From assembly GCA_900539765.1 (NCBI GenBank), contig UQDF01000013.1, forward strand, positions 1-43,877: 43,877 bases of DNA, given 5' to 3'. The notes beneath the pieces are model-generated. The model saw only the letters and a list, made by a program, of their open reading frames with translations. It was not told the DNA's origin and did not search any database. Of this stretch, positions 8,218-15,885 are shown one piece after another; the first letter of the stretch is position 1; each line of letters starts with the position of its first letter. The translations under genes were made by a program, and so were the position numbers. The DNA is from an uncultured Porphyromonas sp. Its GTDB lineage: Bacteria > Bacteroidota > Bacteroidia > Bacteroidales > Porphyromonadaceae.

Positions 8218-9702
8218 ATGAAATCAAAGCTTTACCCAATATTATTGTTGCTGATATTCACAACAATAGCCAAAGCACAGGAATATTATGTGGAAACGCC
8301 AGGAACGTTGCAGGAGGTCATTGGTGCTGGTGCAGAGGAACTTACCCATATCAGGGTGACAGGGACGCTCAATGACAGAGACATCGCATTCCTGCACCAC
8401 CTGTGTTGGCCCATTGCTCCCAAGCCTGCAAATATGAAAGATGAGAGTTATCTGAAAATAGCGATGGAGAAGGAAGATACCCTCAAAACATGCCTGCGAC
8501 ATCTGGACATGGAGGATGCCCGTATGGTGAATGATGCGTTGCCTGATAGGGCTTTTGCAGGAAGCTATCTAAGAGACTGTAAGTTACCCAAAACGCTCAA
8601 GAAAATAGGCAACGAGGCCTTTTATCTTAATGTGCTTCTTAAAGAGTTAATTGTGCCTGAAAGCGTGGAAGAGATTGGTCGAAATTTTCTTTTCTTTAGT
8701 GTCGAAATAGAAAAGGTGAAACTTCCAGACAATCTTGAAGTAATGAATGATTTGCTATTTGCAGAATGCAGAAAACTCAAAGAAGTGAATATCCCTTCCA
8801 AACTTCGGGAAATGTATGATTGTGTTTTTTATAATTGCCTTGAAGTTTCTCCTTCTGTGGCAATCTTACCCGAAACGGTTGAAATATTGGATGGCTCGCC
8901 ATATTATGGGATTAGTACAATTGAAGAAGTGGTGGTCCCCAAGAATGTGAGAGTGTTAAGAGATGCATTTCATGGCATGGCAGGGTTGCGCAAAGCAACA
9001 ATTCTAACGGATAAATTGACAGAGATTGGAGACTTTGCTTTTTCTTGGTGCAGTGCTTTGGAGGAGGTCAATATTCCAGATAAAATCACACGAATTGGAG
9101 ACCATGCTTTCTTCTGGAATCTCAGGCTCCGTAAAATAAACATTCCTTCCACTGTCACGCGTATCGAGAAACACGCCTTTGACAGCGCACCCCTGGATTC
9201 CATTGACATACCGGCAGGTGTGACTTTTATAGGCAGGAACGCATTTTGGAATAATAGCAATCTAAAGAAAGTTTATTCACGTCCTATCGTTCCTCCAGTG
9301 ACTACAGAATGGACAAATGGCGATGGCCCATATCTGCCATTCGACTCTTGTCCGATGGAAACTGCTATTCTTTATGTTCCAAAGGGTTCTGCCGATGCCT
9401 ACCGCACATCCATGGTGTTTTCGGAGTTCAAGAATATTGTAGAGTTGGAGGCTTGGCAATGGCCGACTTCAATCGACACGCCAACTATGCCGACTGATGC
9501 ATACCAAGTGTACGGAAAGGATGGCTCGCTACATATCGAGGCAAACGGCAACGTGAACTATGAGCCTGCATCTGTCAATGTATATAACATCAGCGGAACT
9601 CTTGTTTGGAAAGGACAGATAACCAATCAAGCAACAATCTCCCTACCCAATGGATTTTATGTTGTACATATAGGAAAAACCGTCTGCAAAATATCATTAT
9701 AA
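8218..9702 (+). CDS. BspA-like leucine-rich-repeat (LRR_5) surface protein
   Basis: The 494-residue product has a signal peptide (hydrophobic core about 6-18, cut near AKA-QEY). LRR_5/BspA repeats run from about residue 105 to 370: the recurring pattern is 'LP..L..I...AF..C..L..V.IP..V..I', for example TEIGDFAFSWCSALEEVNIP. A C-terminal 'VYNISGTLVWKG...LPNGFYVVHIG' tail resembles a T9SS sorting domain. BspA-like proteins of oral Bacteroidetes bind fibronectin and fibrinogen, but the ligand here is not known. This gene is visibly more AT-rich than the InlJ-like cluster and uses different codons. It lies between an integrase scrap and excisionase-type genes, so horizontal acquisition is likely. 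Confidence 0.85.
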   Translation: MKSKLYPILLLLIFTTIAKAQEYYVETPGTLQEVIGAGAEELTHIRVTGTLNDRDIAFLHHLCWPIAPKPANMKDESYLKIAMEKEDTLKTCLRHLDMEDARMVNDALPDRAFAGSYLRDCKLPKTLKKIGNEAFYLNVLLKELIVPESVEEIGRNFLFFSVEIEKVKLPDNLEVMNDLLFAECRKLKEVNIPSKLREMYDCVFYNCLEVSPSVAILPETVEILDGSPYYGISTIEEVVVPKNVRVLRDAFHGMAGLRKATILTDKLTEIGDFAFSWCSALEEVNIPDKITRIGDHAFFWNLRLRKINIPSTVTRIEKHAFDSAPLDSIDIPAGVTFIGRNAFWNNSNLKKVYSRPIVPPVTTEWTNGDGPYLPFDSCPMETAILYVPKGSADAYRTSMVFSEFKNIVELEAWQWPTSIDTPTMPTDAYQVYGKDGSLHIEANGNVNYEPASVNVYNISGTLVWKGQITNQATISLPNGFYVVHIGKTVCKISL

Positions 9703-9738
9703 CAATCCTCTCAAAAGAGAAGTCTCTATGTTCTCAAT

Positions 9739-10035
9739 CTACTTGATTACTCCTTTGTAGTTTTCTTGGAGCAGTCTGTTTATGTCTGAGAGCCGATAGA
9801 GAATCTTCCCTGCGATTTGGGTGTAAGGGATAATGTTTTTATCCCGATAGTCTTGCAGGGTACGAGGGGAAAGGAACAGTCTCTCGCAAACTTCCCTTCC
9901 TGTGAGGAAGATTTCACCTTCAAAAAGAGGACGATGAGTTTGAGCGATACTTCTGACTCGATTCATCAAACCTTTAATGCCAGAGATGAGTTGCTTCATC
10001 TCTGGTGTTTCTTTATTGATAGTTTCGTACTCCAT
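9739..10035 (-). CDS. Excisionase-type helix-turn-helix DNA-binding protein (HTH_17)
   Basis: This 98-residue protein has an N-terminal helical segment (about 8-35) and a MerR/excisionase-like winged helix from about 45 to 92: FLTGREVCERLFLSPRTLQD, then YRDKNIIPYTQIAGKILYR. Proteins of this type are encoded in Bacteroides conjugative and mobilizable elements, where they act as excisionase or regulatory factors. It is intact and converges on the BspA-like gene. Its start codon is 5 bp past the stop of a related upstream fragment. With the integrase remnant it marks a degraded mobile island. Confidence 0.75.
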   Translation of the reverse strand: MEYETINKETPEMKQLISGIKGLMNRVRSIAQTHRPLFEGEIFLTGREVCERLFLSPRTLQDYRDKNIIPYTQIAGKILYRLSDINRLLQENYKGVIK

Positions 10036-10040
10036 AGTTG

Positions 10041-10292
10041 TTAGCCTTTACGAGTGTTAGAGTTAGCAAGGAGAGTTTCCACATCCTCACGCTTGTAATA
10101 GCATTTATGTCCGATTTGGATAAAGGGCAGCACAGACGAGTCCCGATAGTGCTGCAATGTCCGCTTACTGATGTTCAGCATTTGGCATACATCCCCATTG
10201 TGTAGTAAGTCAGGAAATTGGGCTGGTGGCGCAAAATGTTCATTAAAACTCTTTGTCAGCTCCTCGATGCACTCTTTCAGTTCCTTGTGGTT
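10041..10292 (-). pseudogene. 5'-truncated second excisionase-type HTH gene
   Basis: On the minus strand the frame reads HKELKECIEEL, then DVCQMLNISKRTLQHYRDSS and VLPFIQIGHKCYYKREDVETL before TAA. It is a homologue of the HTH_17 protein immediately downstream. The frame stays open upstream to about 10385, but no ATG is present and that part is unlike the family. It runs through a 24-bp perfect palindrome and ends at a repeat arm. I read this as a gene whose 5' end was lost by rearrangement at the repeats; translation from a TTG or GTG cannot be excluded. Confidence 0.65.
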
Positions 10293-10314
10293 TCCTGAAA
10301 ATGGGTGGGAGATT

Positions 10315-10338
10315 TTCGTCCCATACGTATGGGACGAA
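10315..10338. repeat. 24-bp perfect palindrome
   Basis: TTCGTCCCATAC is followed directly by its complement GTATGGGACGAA, with no loop. Partial pairing continues on both sides (GGGAGATT and AATCCTCC), giving an imperfect palindrome of about 40 bp. The CGTCCC/GGGACG words are shared with the inverted repeats near 22.4, 40.1 and 41.3 kb. Confidence 0.8.
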
Positions 10339-10382
10339 TCCTCCGAGCTATCTATCTTATAAGTGTAGCTCGCCCGAGCCGA

Positions 10383-10407
10383 GCGTCACTACAAATCATT
10401 ACTCGTC
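10383..10407. repeat. Degenerate copy of an inverted-repeat arm
   Basis: This 25-bp segment matches 40191-40215 (end of the long inverted repeat plus flank) at 22 of 25 positions, including the terminal TTACTCGTC. It lies where the reading frame of the truncated HTH gene closes. Confidence 0.55.
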
Positions 10408-10475
10408 AGTGTTACCCGTCAACCTCTTGCATGAGAATTGAGGAAATAGGTACAACTCCTCTTACGTGTTTTTTT

Positions 10476-10483
10476 TACCTTTG
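10476..10483 (+). promoter_or_regulatory. -7 promoter box TACCTTTG
   Basis: This is a perfect match to TAnnTTTG after a T tract. No convincing -33 TTTG was found at the usual spacing. The expected transcript would start close to the ATG at 10491. Confidence 0.4.
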
Positions 10484-10490
10484 CCGAGCA

Positions 10491-10517
10491 ATGAAGGAGA
10501 TCGATATCCGTCAGTAA
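10491..10517 (+). CDS. Possible eight-codon leader peptide (MKEIDIRQ)
   Basis: A minimal ORF starts 7 bp after the -7 box and ends 15 bp before the start of the membrane-protein gene. It could be a leaderless mini-ORF coupled to the downstream gene. It may equally be chance. Confidence 0.2.
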   Translation: MKEIDIRQ

Positions 10518-10532
10518 GTCTATCCCTAAGTT

Positions 10533-10949
10533 ATGGCACTGTTTTTCCTTTTGTTACTCCCATATTATACACTAGCGAGGGGACTCAACACCTTACGCTT
10601 GTTCGAACTCTCTTGGAGCGATCTCAAAAGGGGAAAGACTCGATCGAACTCGCCCACCTCTAAACTAAAGTACGCAGATATCTGTGACGGGGTTTTATTG
10701 ATTGTGCTATCTCTTGTTGCTTTAGTGGCTTTGTCTTCGCTGTCACTATACGAGGTCGGGGTACCTCAGGGAGATAAACTTATAGGCAACACCTTCCTAC
10801 CTGGACTTTTTACAGGGTGGGCTATAGAGCTCTTACGTTGCCATAGCGCTGACTGCTCATTCAACGGGGAGCAAGCAGTTTTCCTCACCCTAACGATTGC
10901 TATCTTGCTAGGGTCGCTTTATTGGCTATGGGTAGAGGTGTCCTATTGA
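10533..10949 (+). CDS. Hypothetical membrane protein
   Basis: I do not recognise this 138-residue protein. It has three hydrophobic segments: about 1-15 at the N-terminus, 50-70 (DGVLLIVLSLVALVALSSLSL) and 115-135 (AVFLTLTIAILLGSLYWLWV). A basic loop follows the first segment, and a Cys-containing loop (RCHSADCS) precedes the last. A TACCTTTG box lies about 50 bp upstream, which supports expression. It stands alone between the decayed mobile island and the queD operon. Confidence 0.5.
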   Translation: MALFFLLLLPYYTLARGLNTLRLFELSWSDLKRGKTRSNSPTSKLKYADICDGVLLIVLSLVALVALSSLSLYEVGVPQGDKLIGNTFLPGLFTGWAIELLRCHSADCSFNGEQAVFLTLTIAILLGSLYWLWVEVSY

Positions 10950-11053
10950 GTCTGCTGTCCAGCCCCAAGGGCTAGCATAAAGAGAACTGTGTCAAGATGC
11001 TACTCGTCAGCCTCTTGCGGGAGACTTGCGGGGGCTTCGTTGGGTGAGGGATC

Positions 11054-11084
11054 TTTGCGACAGTCTTCTTTTTCCTTACCTTTG
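11054..11084 (+). promoter_or_regulatory. Promoter of the queD-comEC operon
   Basis: TTTG (11054-11057) and TACCTTTG (11077-11084) match the Bacteroidetes -33/-7 consensus exactly with a 19-bp spacer. The expected start site is only about 5-7 nt before the queD ATG, so the leader would be extremely short. Confidence 0.7.
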
Positions 11085-11096
11085 TGACACTTAACT

Positions 11097-11522
11097 ATGA
11101 CGACAGTAGAGAGATATCACGATATAAGTATGGGACACCGTGTCGTGGGACACGAGTCGAAGTGCCGCCACCTGCACGGACACAACTACCGAATACACTT
11201 CATCTGCTCCGCAGCACAGCTCGATGAGCTGGGGCGGGTGATAGACTTTGGCGTGATCAAAGAGCTCCTCTGTATGTGGCTGGAGGAGCATTGGGATCAC
11301 AAGATGATGATCTACGATGAGGACCCACTACTCCCCTCACTACGGGAGCTGGTGCCGGAGGATCTGGTCGTGGTGCCCTTTAACCCGACAGCCGAAGCGA
11401 TGGCGCATTACCTCGTCGAGACGATCGCTCCCGCACAATTGGCTGGCACGGGCGTGACACTCGTCAGCTGTCGTGTCGAGGAGACGGCACGATGCAGCGC
11501 TACCTACTCACTACCTATATAA
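11097..11522 (+). CDS. queD: 6-carboxytetrahydropterin synthase QueD
   Basis: The 141-residue protein belongs to the PTPS/QueD family. It converts 7,8-dihydroneopterin triphosphate to 6-carboxy-5,6,7,8-tetrahydropterin in the queuosine/7-deazaguanine pathway. The zinc-binding histidines are visible at H14 (SMGHRV) and in the HLHGHNY motif, with the catalytic Cys just before it (SKCRHLHGH). The later D..H (EEHWDHKMM) and E (RVEET) catalytic residues are also present. The length is normal for bacterial QueD. The next gene, queE, starts 1 bp after the stop, and the pair carries out successive steps. The start codon lies 12 bp from the -7 box. Confidence 0.9.
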   Translation: MTTVERYHDISMGHRVVGHESKCRHLHGHNYRIHFICSAAQLDELGRVIDFGVIKELLCMWLEEHWDHKMMIYDEDPLLPSLRELVPEDLVVVPFNPTAEAMAHYLVETIAPAQLAGTGVTLVSCRVEETARCSATYSLPI

Positions 11523-11523
11523 T

Positions 11524-12129
11524 ATGCAGCCACTACCGGTCAACGAGATCTTCTACAGCCTTCAGGGCGAGGGAGGACAGATGGGACGTGCGATGCTCTT
11601 CGTGCGACTCTCGGGTTGCAATCTCTCTTGCGACTACTGCGACACAGACTTTGCGGCGCATCAGCTCATGACCGCTTCGGAGATTTTGGCCAAGCTGGAG
11701 GGCTATCCCTGCCGTGACATTCTTTGGACTGGTGGCGAACCGACCTTAGCGCTGCGGGAGGAGCATATAGCATTCTTTCACGAGCATGGCTATCGTCAGT
11801 CTATCGAGACAAATGGCACTCGTCCCGTGCCTCGGGGGCTGGACTATGTCACCTGTTCGCCCAAGGCAGAAGCAATAAGTGGCCTGCGGGAGCGTTTTGT
11901 AGACAACTACCCTGACGGCATCGATGAGGTGCGCTGGCCCCTACAGTTGGGCGCTCCCCTACCCCCACCCATTGAGCAGCTGGCCGAGGCACGTCGTTAC
12001 TACGTCAGCCCCGTAGAGGAGACGGGCGTGGAGATGTCGGCCGTTGTGGCGCGCTGTATGGACTTCGTCCTAACCCATCCCGAGTGGCGGCTCAGCGTAC
12101 AGCTACACAAGTTGCTAGGGTTTCGCTAA
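11524..12129 (+). CDS. queE: 7-carboxy-7-deazaguanine synthase QueE (radical SAM)
   Basis: The 201-residue radical SAM enzyme converts 6-carboxytetrahydropterin to 7-carboxy-7-deazaguanine. The cluster-binding motif is GCNLSCDYC (C-x3-C-x2-C). The N-terminus has the family's NEIFYSLQGEGGQMGRAMLF, which recognises substrate, and DILWTGGEPTL is the GGEP motif. I chose the ATG right after queD; an in-frame extension into queD is not needed. C-terminal QLHKLLGFR is typical of QueE. queC and queF are not in this window. Confidence 0.92.
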   Translation: MQPLPVNEIFYSLQGEGGQMGRAMLFVRLSGCNLSCDYCDTDFAAHQLMTASEILAKLEGYPCRDILWTGGEPTLALREEHIAFFHEHGYRQSIETNGTRPVPRGLDYVTCSPKAEAISGLRERFVDNYPDGIDEVRWPLQLGAPLPPPIEQLAEARRYYVSPVEETGVEMSAVVARCMDFVLTHPEWRLSVQLHKLLGFR

Positions 12130-12143
12130 GTAAATGGTTTGCT

Positions 12144-14141
12144 ATGAAGGTCTCATCGTCACATATTCGCTGGTTGCTCGTGCTACTCCCTTGCGCTATG
12201 GCGCTCTGTAGCTTGATGAGCTGCAAGAGTGTGACGCTGAGCAAGGCGGAGCTGTACGACCATACGGGACGCTATGCCCTCGCTGCCGATAGCTACTACA
12301 CGCTCTACCGCAAGACCTCTCGCAAGAAGCCGGAGCGTAGGGCTTACCTAGCTTTCAAAGCTGCGGAAAATTACCAGCGACTGGGCAACACACCCCGTGC
12401 GCTCAACTGCTATAACCTAGCCCTCTCGGGCGACTACCCCGACTCGATCCTCCACCTACGCATTGCTCAGGAGCTACAACAGCTAGGACGCTGGCGGGAG
12501 GCGGGCAAAGCTTACGAGCAGTTCCTGGAGTACTACCCGCACGACTACTTCGGGCGTATAGGTCTAGAGAGCGTGCGTCAGGCCGATTCGCTCCTCGCTC
12601 ACCCCACGGGACACACGGTCGAGACGGACCGACTCCTGATCTCTCCCTATGCCGAGTTTGCCCCTTGCTATGCACCCGATGGCACGATACTCTACTTCAC
12701 CAGTAGCCGGGTGCCTCTCCGTGATATGCTGCAGGAGAGCGAGGTGACGGGGCTGGGGACGAACAATCTCTATATGATCAAGCAAGACGCCTCGGGCAAG
12801 TGGTCTCGCCCCGACAGCGTGCCAGGCAGTGTCAATACCTCCGAAGATGAGGGTACCCCCTCCATCACATCAGACGGCAACACGCTCTACTACTCCTATG
12901 CTGAGCAAAGCTCCACCTACGACCGCACCGTACAGATCTACAAAGCCTCCAAGTCTAGCCAAGGAGGCTGGGGCAAAGGTGAGCGCGTACCCATCTGGGA
13001 GGACTCGCTACGTATGGCAGCCCACCCTGCTATTGACGCTTCGGGACGATACCTTTACTTCGTGAGCGAGGGAGCTGGCCTGGGTGGCAAAGACCTTTAC
13101 CGCATAGCCCTTAGCGAGCATGGCTGGGGTAAGCCAGAGAACCTCGGCAACGAGATCAATACGCCTGGCGACGAACTCTTCCCCACGATGGTGGGCGACA
13201 GCACCCTTTACTTCTCCTCCAATGGACGTGTGGGGCTGGGCGGACTGGACCTATACAAGGCGCAAATGGACTCGCTCGGAGGGTGGCAGGTGACGCATCT
13301 GGGTGCTCCGATGAACTCCCCCGCCGATGACTACGCCATCACCTTCGCTCCGAAGCCGCAATCGGGCTTGGCGGAGGAGGGATACCTCTCCTCGACTCGT
13401 GGCGACCAGCGTGGACGACCACACCTCTACCGCTTCTCATTGCCCGCCACCATCATCCGCATCGACGGCTTCGTGATGGATCGTGAGGGGTACGGCATAC
13501 CGCAGGCGACGGTACGCATCGCAGATGAGCAGGGACTGCTCGCCACACCCATTGTCTCGACACGTGACGACGGCTCTTTCGTCCTTGAGATCGCCGGGTC
13601 CAACCGCTACGTGCTACACGCCTCGCACCCAGACTACCTCAACCAATACATGCCGCTCGTGACCGACAGCGCTACCGAGAGCACCGACTACTTAGTCGAC
13701 TTTTACCTAGCTTCACGCCTGCACTCGGAGCAGATCCACGACATCTACTACGACTTCGACCGAGCTTCGCTACGCCCCGAGGGCAAGAAGAGCCTCGATT
13801 ACCTCGTCACGCTCCTAGAGCAAAACCCCGACGTGCGCCTAGAGCTGAGCAGTCACACAGATCGTAAGGGTTCGCAGGCATACAATCAGAAGCTCTCGCA
13901 GCGTCGTGCGCAGAGTGTCGTCGACTACCTCATCGCCAAGGGCATTGCCGCCGACCGCCTAGAGGCACGGGGCTATGGCAAGGAGCGTCCCTACGTAGTG
14001 ACCAAGGGGATGGCGGCACGCTTCGACTGGTTGCCCGAGGGGCAGGAGCTAGCAGCCGAATGGGTCGACACGCTGACCGAAGAGCAGCAGATCGTCTGCG
14101 ATCAGCTCAATCGTCGCACCGAGTTTACCGTCATACAATAA
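12144..14141 (+). CDS. porE: PorE-like T9SS outer-membrane-associated OmpA-family lipoprotein
   Basis: The 665-residue lipoprotein has the domain order known for PorE (PG1058 of P. gingivalis), a type IX secretion component that binds peptidoglycan. A lipobox ends at Cys27 (LMSC). TPR-like helices follow at about 30-145 (AYLAFKAAENYQRLGNTPRA). A PD40-type beta-propeller spans about 160-425 (repeated 'PDGTILYFTSSR', 'DGNTLYYS', 'SGRYLYFVS', 'GDSTLYFSSNG'). A carboxypeptidase-regulatory-like domain lies at about 435-510 (GFVMDREGYGIPQATVRI). The OmpA_C domain at about 540-660 has IYYDFDRASLRPEG and the SHTD and RRAQSVVDYL motifs. I start at the ATG 14 bp after queE; the open frame extends into queE but would spoil the signal peptide. 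It would serve export of the tail-bearing LRR proteins in this window. Confidence 0.85.
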   Translation: MKVSSSHIRWLLVLLPCAMALCSLMSCKSVTLSKAELYDHTGRYALAADSYYTLYRKTSRKKPERRAYLAFKAAENYQRLGNTPRALNCYNLALSGDYPDSILHLRIAQELQQLGRWREAGKAYEQFLEYYPHDYFGRIGLESVRQADSLLAHPTGHTVETDRLLISPYAEFAPCYAPDGTILYFTSSRVPLRDMLQESEVTGLGTNNLYMIKQDASGKWSRPDSVPGSVNTSEDEGTPSITSDGNTLYYSYAEQSSTYDRTVQIYKASKSSQGGWGKGERVPIWEDSLRMAAHPAIDASGRYLYFVSEGAGLGGKDLYRIALSEHGWGKPENLGNEINTPGDELFPTMVGDSTLYFSSNGRVGLGGLDLYKAQMDSLGGWQVTHLGAPMNSPADDYAITFAPKPQSGLAEEGYLSSTRGDQRGRPHLYRFSLPATIIRIDGFVMDREGYGIPQATVRIADEQGLLATPIVSTRDDGSFVLEIAGSNRYVLHASHPDYLNQYMPLVTDSATESTDYLVDFYLASRLHSEQIHDIYYDFDRASLRPEGKKSLDYLVTLLEQNPDVRLELSSHTDRKGSQAYNQKLSQRRAQSVVDYLIAKGIAADRLEARGYGKERPYVVTKGMAARFDWLPEGQELAAEWVDTLTEEQQIVCDQLNRRTEFTVIQ

Positions 14142-14161
14142 CATATAGAGTGACCTAAGCA

Positions 14162-14728
14162 ATGATACATTACCAAGCTGACCCAGACCTAGCGGGTGTC
14201 TACCTCATCGAGCCAGACTGCTACGGCGATGCGCGCGGCTACTTTGCCGAGACTTACCGCGCGGCAGACTTTGCAGCGACCGTCTCGCCTAGACCATGGG
14301 TGCAGGAAAACGAATCCTCCTCCGTCCGTGGCGTCTTGCGGGGTCTGCATCTCCAGCGAGGCGAAGCTAGCCAGGCGAAGCTGGTACGCTGTGTGGTGGG
14401 CGAGATCATTGACCTGATCGTTGACCTACGACGAGACAGTGCCACTTACGGGCAGTGGCGTAGCTATCATCTCTCGGAGACAAACCATCGGCAGCTCTAC
14501 ATACCGAGAGAGTTCGCGCACGGCTTCCTCGTGCTCTCGGAGCAAGCGAAGTTTCTCTATAAGGTGGACAACGGCTATGTCCCCTCGAGCGAGCTCTGCA
14601 TACGCTATGACGACCCGCAGCTGGCGATCCCCTGGGAGTCGTGGGGCATCGCGTCCGAGGAGCTGATCCTCTCAGACAAAGACCTGCGTGGCATCTCCCT
14701 AGCCGACTACACCGCATCTCTATCATGA
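14162..14728 (+). CDS. rfbC: dTDP-4-dehydrorhamnose 3,5-epimerase
   Basis: The 188-residue cupin-fold enzyme epimerises dTDP-4-dehydro-6-deoxy-glucose at C3 and C5 in dTDP-L-rhamnose synthesis. Family motifs present are FAETYR, the catalytic His in VLRGLHLQ, the DLIVDLRRDSATYGQW block, and IPREFAHGF. The length is typical. Its last codon overlaps the rfbB start by 4 bp (ATGA), which suggests translational coupling. rfbA and rfbD are not in the window, so the pathway is completed elsewhere. In Porphyromonas, rhamnose is a component of LPS polysaccharide. Confidence 0.93.
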   Translation: MIHYQADPDLAGVYLIEPDCYGDARGYFAETYRAADFAATVSPRPWVQENESSSVRGVLRGLHLQRGEASQAKLVRCVVGEIIDLIVDLRRDSATYGQWRSYHLSETNHRQLYIPREFAHGFLVLSEQAKFLYKVDNGYVPSSELCIRYDDPQLAIPWESWGIASEELILSDKDLRGISLADYTASLS

Positions 14729-15885
14729 CGCAACAGACTATGACTACATACCGACACACCTACGCCGTGACTGGAGCCGCTGGCTTCATCGGCACCAACC
14801 TCGCTTACTACCTGAGCGAAGCCCTCGCCCCCGACGAGCGCATCGTACTGATCGACAAACTAACCTATGCAGGCAACTACCGCTCCATCGAGCCGATCAT
14901 CGACAACGAGCGGGTCATCTTCGTGCAGGCAGACATCTGCGATGCCGAGGCGATGGACGACCTCTTCACCCGCTATGCGCCGCACTACCTGATCAACCTT
15001 GCGGCCGAGAGCCACGTCGATCGAAGCATCGAGGACCCCGCCATCTTCGTTCGCACCAATATCCTCGGTGTGCAGACCCTGCTAGACACCATTCGCAACC
15101 ATTGGTCTACTACCAGCGGGCGAGGATCTTATCCCGTATGGCAGGAGGGGCGCATGATGCTGCAGGTCTCTACGGACGAGGTGTATGGTTCGCTCGGCAA
15201 GGAAGGCTTCTTCGTGGAGAGCACACCGCTCGACCCGCGCAGCCCTTACAGTGCTGCGAAAGCTTCGGCAGACCTCCTCTGTAAAGCGGCCGTTCACACG
15301 CACCATGCGCCAGTCGTCTGGACCAGATGCTCGAACAACTACGGACCCTACCAATTCCCCGAGAAGCTCATCCCGCTCGTCATCCGCCAATGTCTCCTCG
15401 GCAAGGAGATACCGATCTACGGCACTGGCGAGAATGTGCGTGACTGGCTCTACGTGACCGACCATTGTCGTGCGCTACACCTCGTGGTGACTCAGGGGAA
15501 AGCTGGCACAGCGTACAATATCGGTGGGCACAACGAGCATACCAATCTAGAGATAGTCCGCATCATCATCGACCAGCTGCACGACCGTCTGAGCAAGGAG
15601 CCAGCACGTGCCGAGCGCATCTCTGAAATCTTAGGCGCTCAGGTTCAGCCCGAGCTGATCAACGAGCAACTGATCACCTTCGTTCGTGATCGCCTCGGTC
15701 ATGACGCTCGCTACGGCATCGACCCCACCTTCATTCATCAGGAGCTAGGGTGGCTCCCCTCGATCCCCTTTGCTGAGGGCATCGGCTACACGATCGACTG
15801 GTACCTCGACCACTTCGACTGGGTCAAGGGGATCACCGACGAAGACTACCAGCACTACTACCAGCAGATGTACAGCGGACGATGA
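14725..15885 (+). CDS. rfbB: dTDP-glucose 4,6-dehydratase
   Basis: The 386-residue extended short-chain dehydrogenase makes dTDP-4-dehydro-6-deoxyglucose. The NAD-binding GAAGFIGTNLA is at about 17-27. STDEVYGSLG carries the catalytic Thr-Asp-Glu set. YSAAKASADLL provides the Tyr and Lys. NNYGPYQFPEKLIPL and VRDWLYVTDHC are family signatures. I take the ATG overlapping the end of rfbC; the frame is open further upstream inside rfbC without homology. The enzyme is slightly longer than the usual 350-360 residues because of a loop near IRNHWSTTSGRGS. The next gene overlaps its stop by 4 bp. Confidence 0.95.
   Translation: MTQQTMTTYRHTYAVTGAAGFIGTNLAYYLSEALAPDERIVLIDKLTYAGNYRSIEPIIDNERVIFVQADICDAEAMDDLFTRYAPHYLINLAAESHVDRSIEDPAIFVRTNILGVQTLLDTIRNHWSTTSGRGSYPVWQEGRMMLQVSTDEVYGSLGKEGFFVESTPLDPRSPYSAAKASADLLCKAAVHTHHAPVVWTRCSNNYGPYQFPEKLIPLVIRQCLLGKEIPIYGTGENVRDWLYVTDHCRALHLVVTQGKAGTAYNIGGHNEHTNLEIVRIIIDQLHDRLSKEPARAERISEILGAQVQPELINEQLITFVRDRLGHDARYGIDPTFIHQELGWLPSIPFAEGIGYTIDWYLDHFDWVKGITDEDYQHYYQQMYSGR

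Noticed and set aside
14406..14759. Long minus-strand open frame opposite rfbC/rfbB
   Set aside because: It is a shadow of two well-identified plus-strand genes, has Arg/Ser-rich composition and no recognisable motif.
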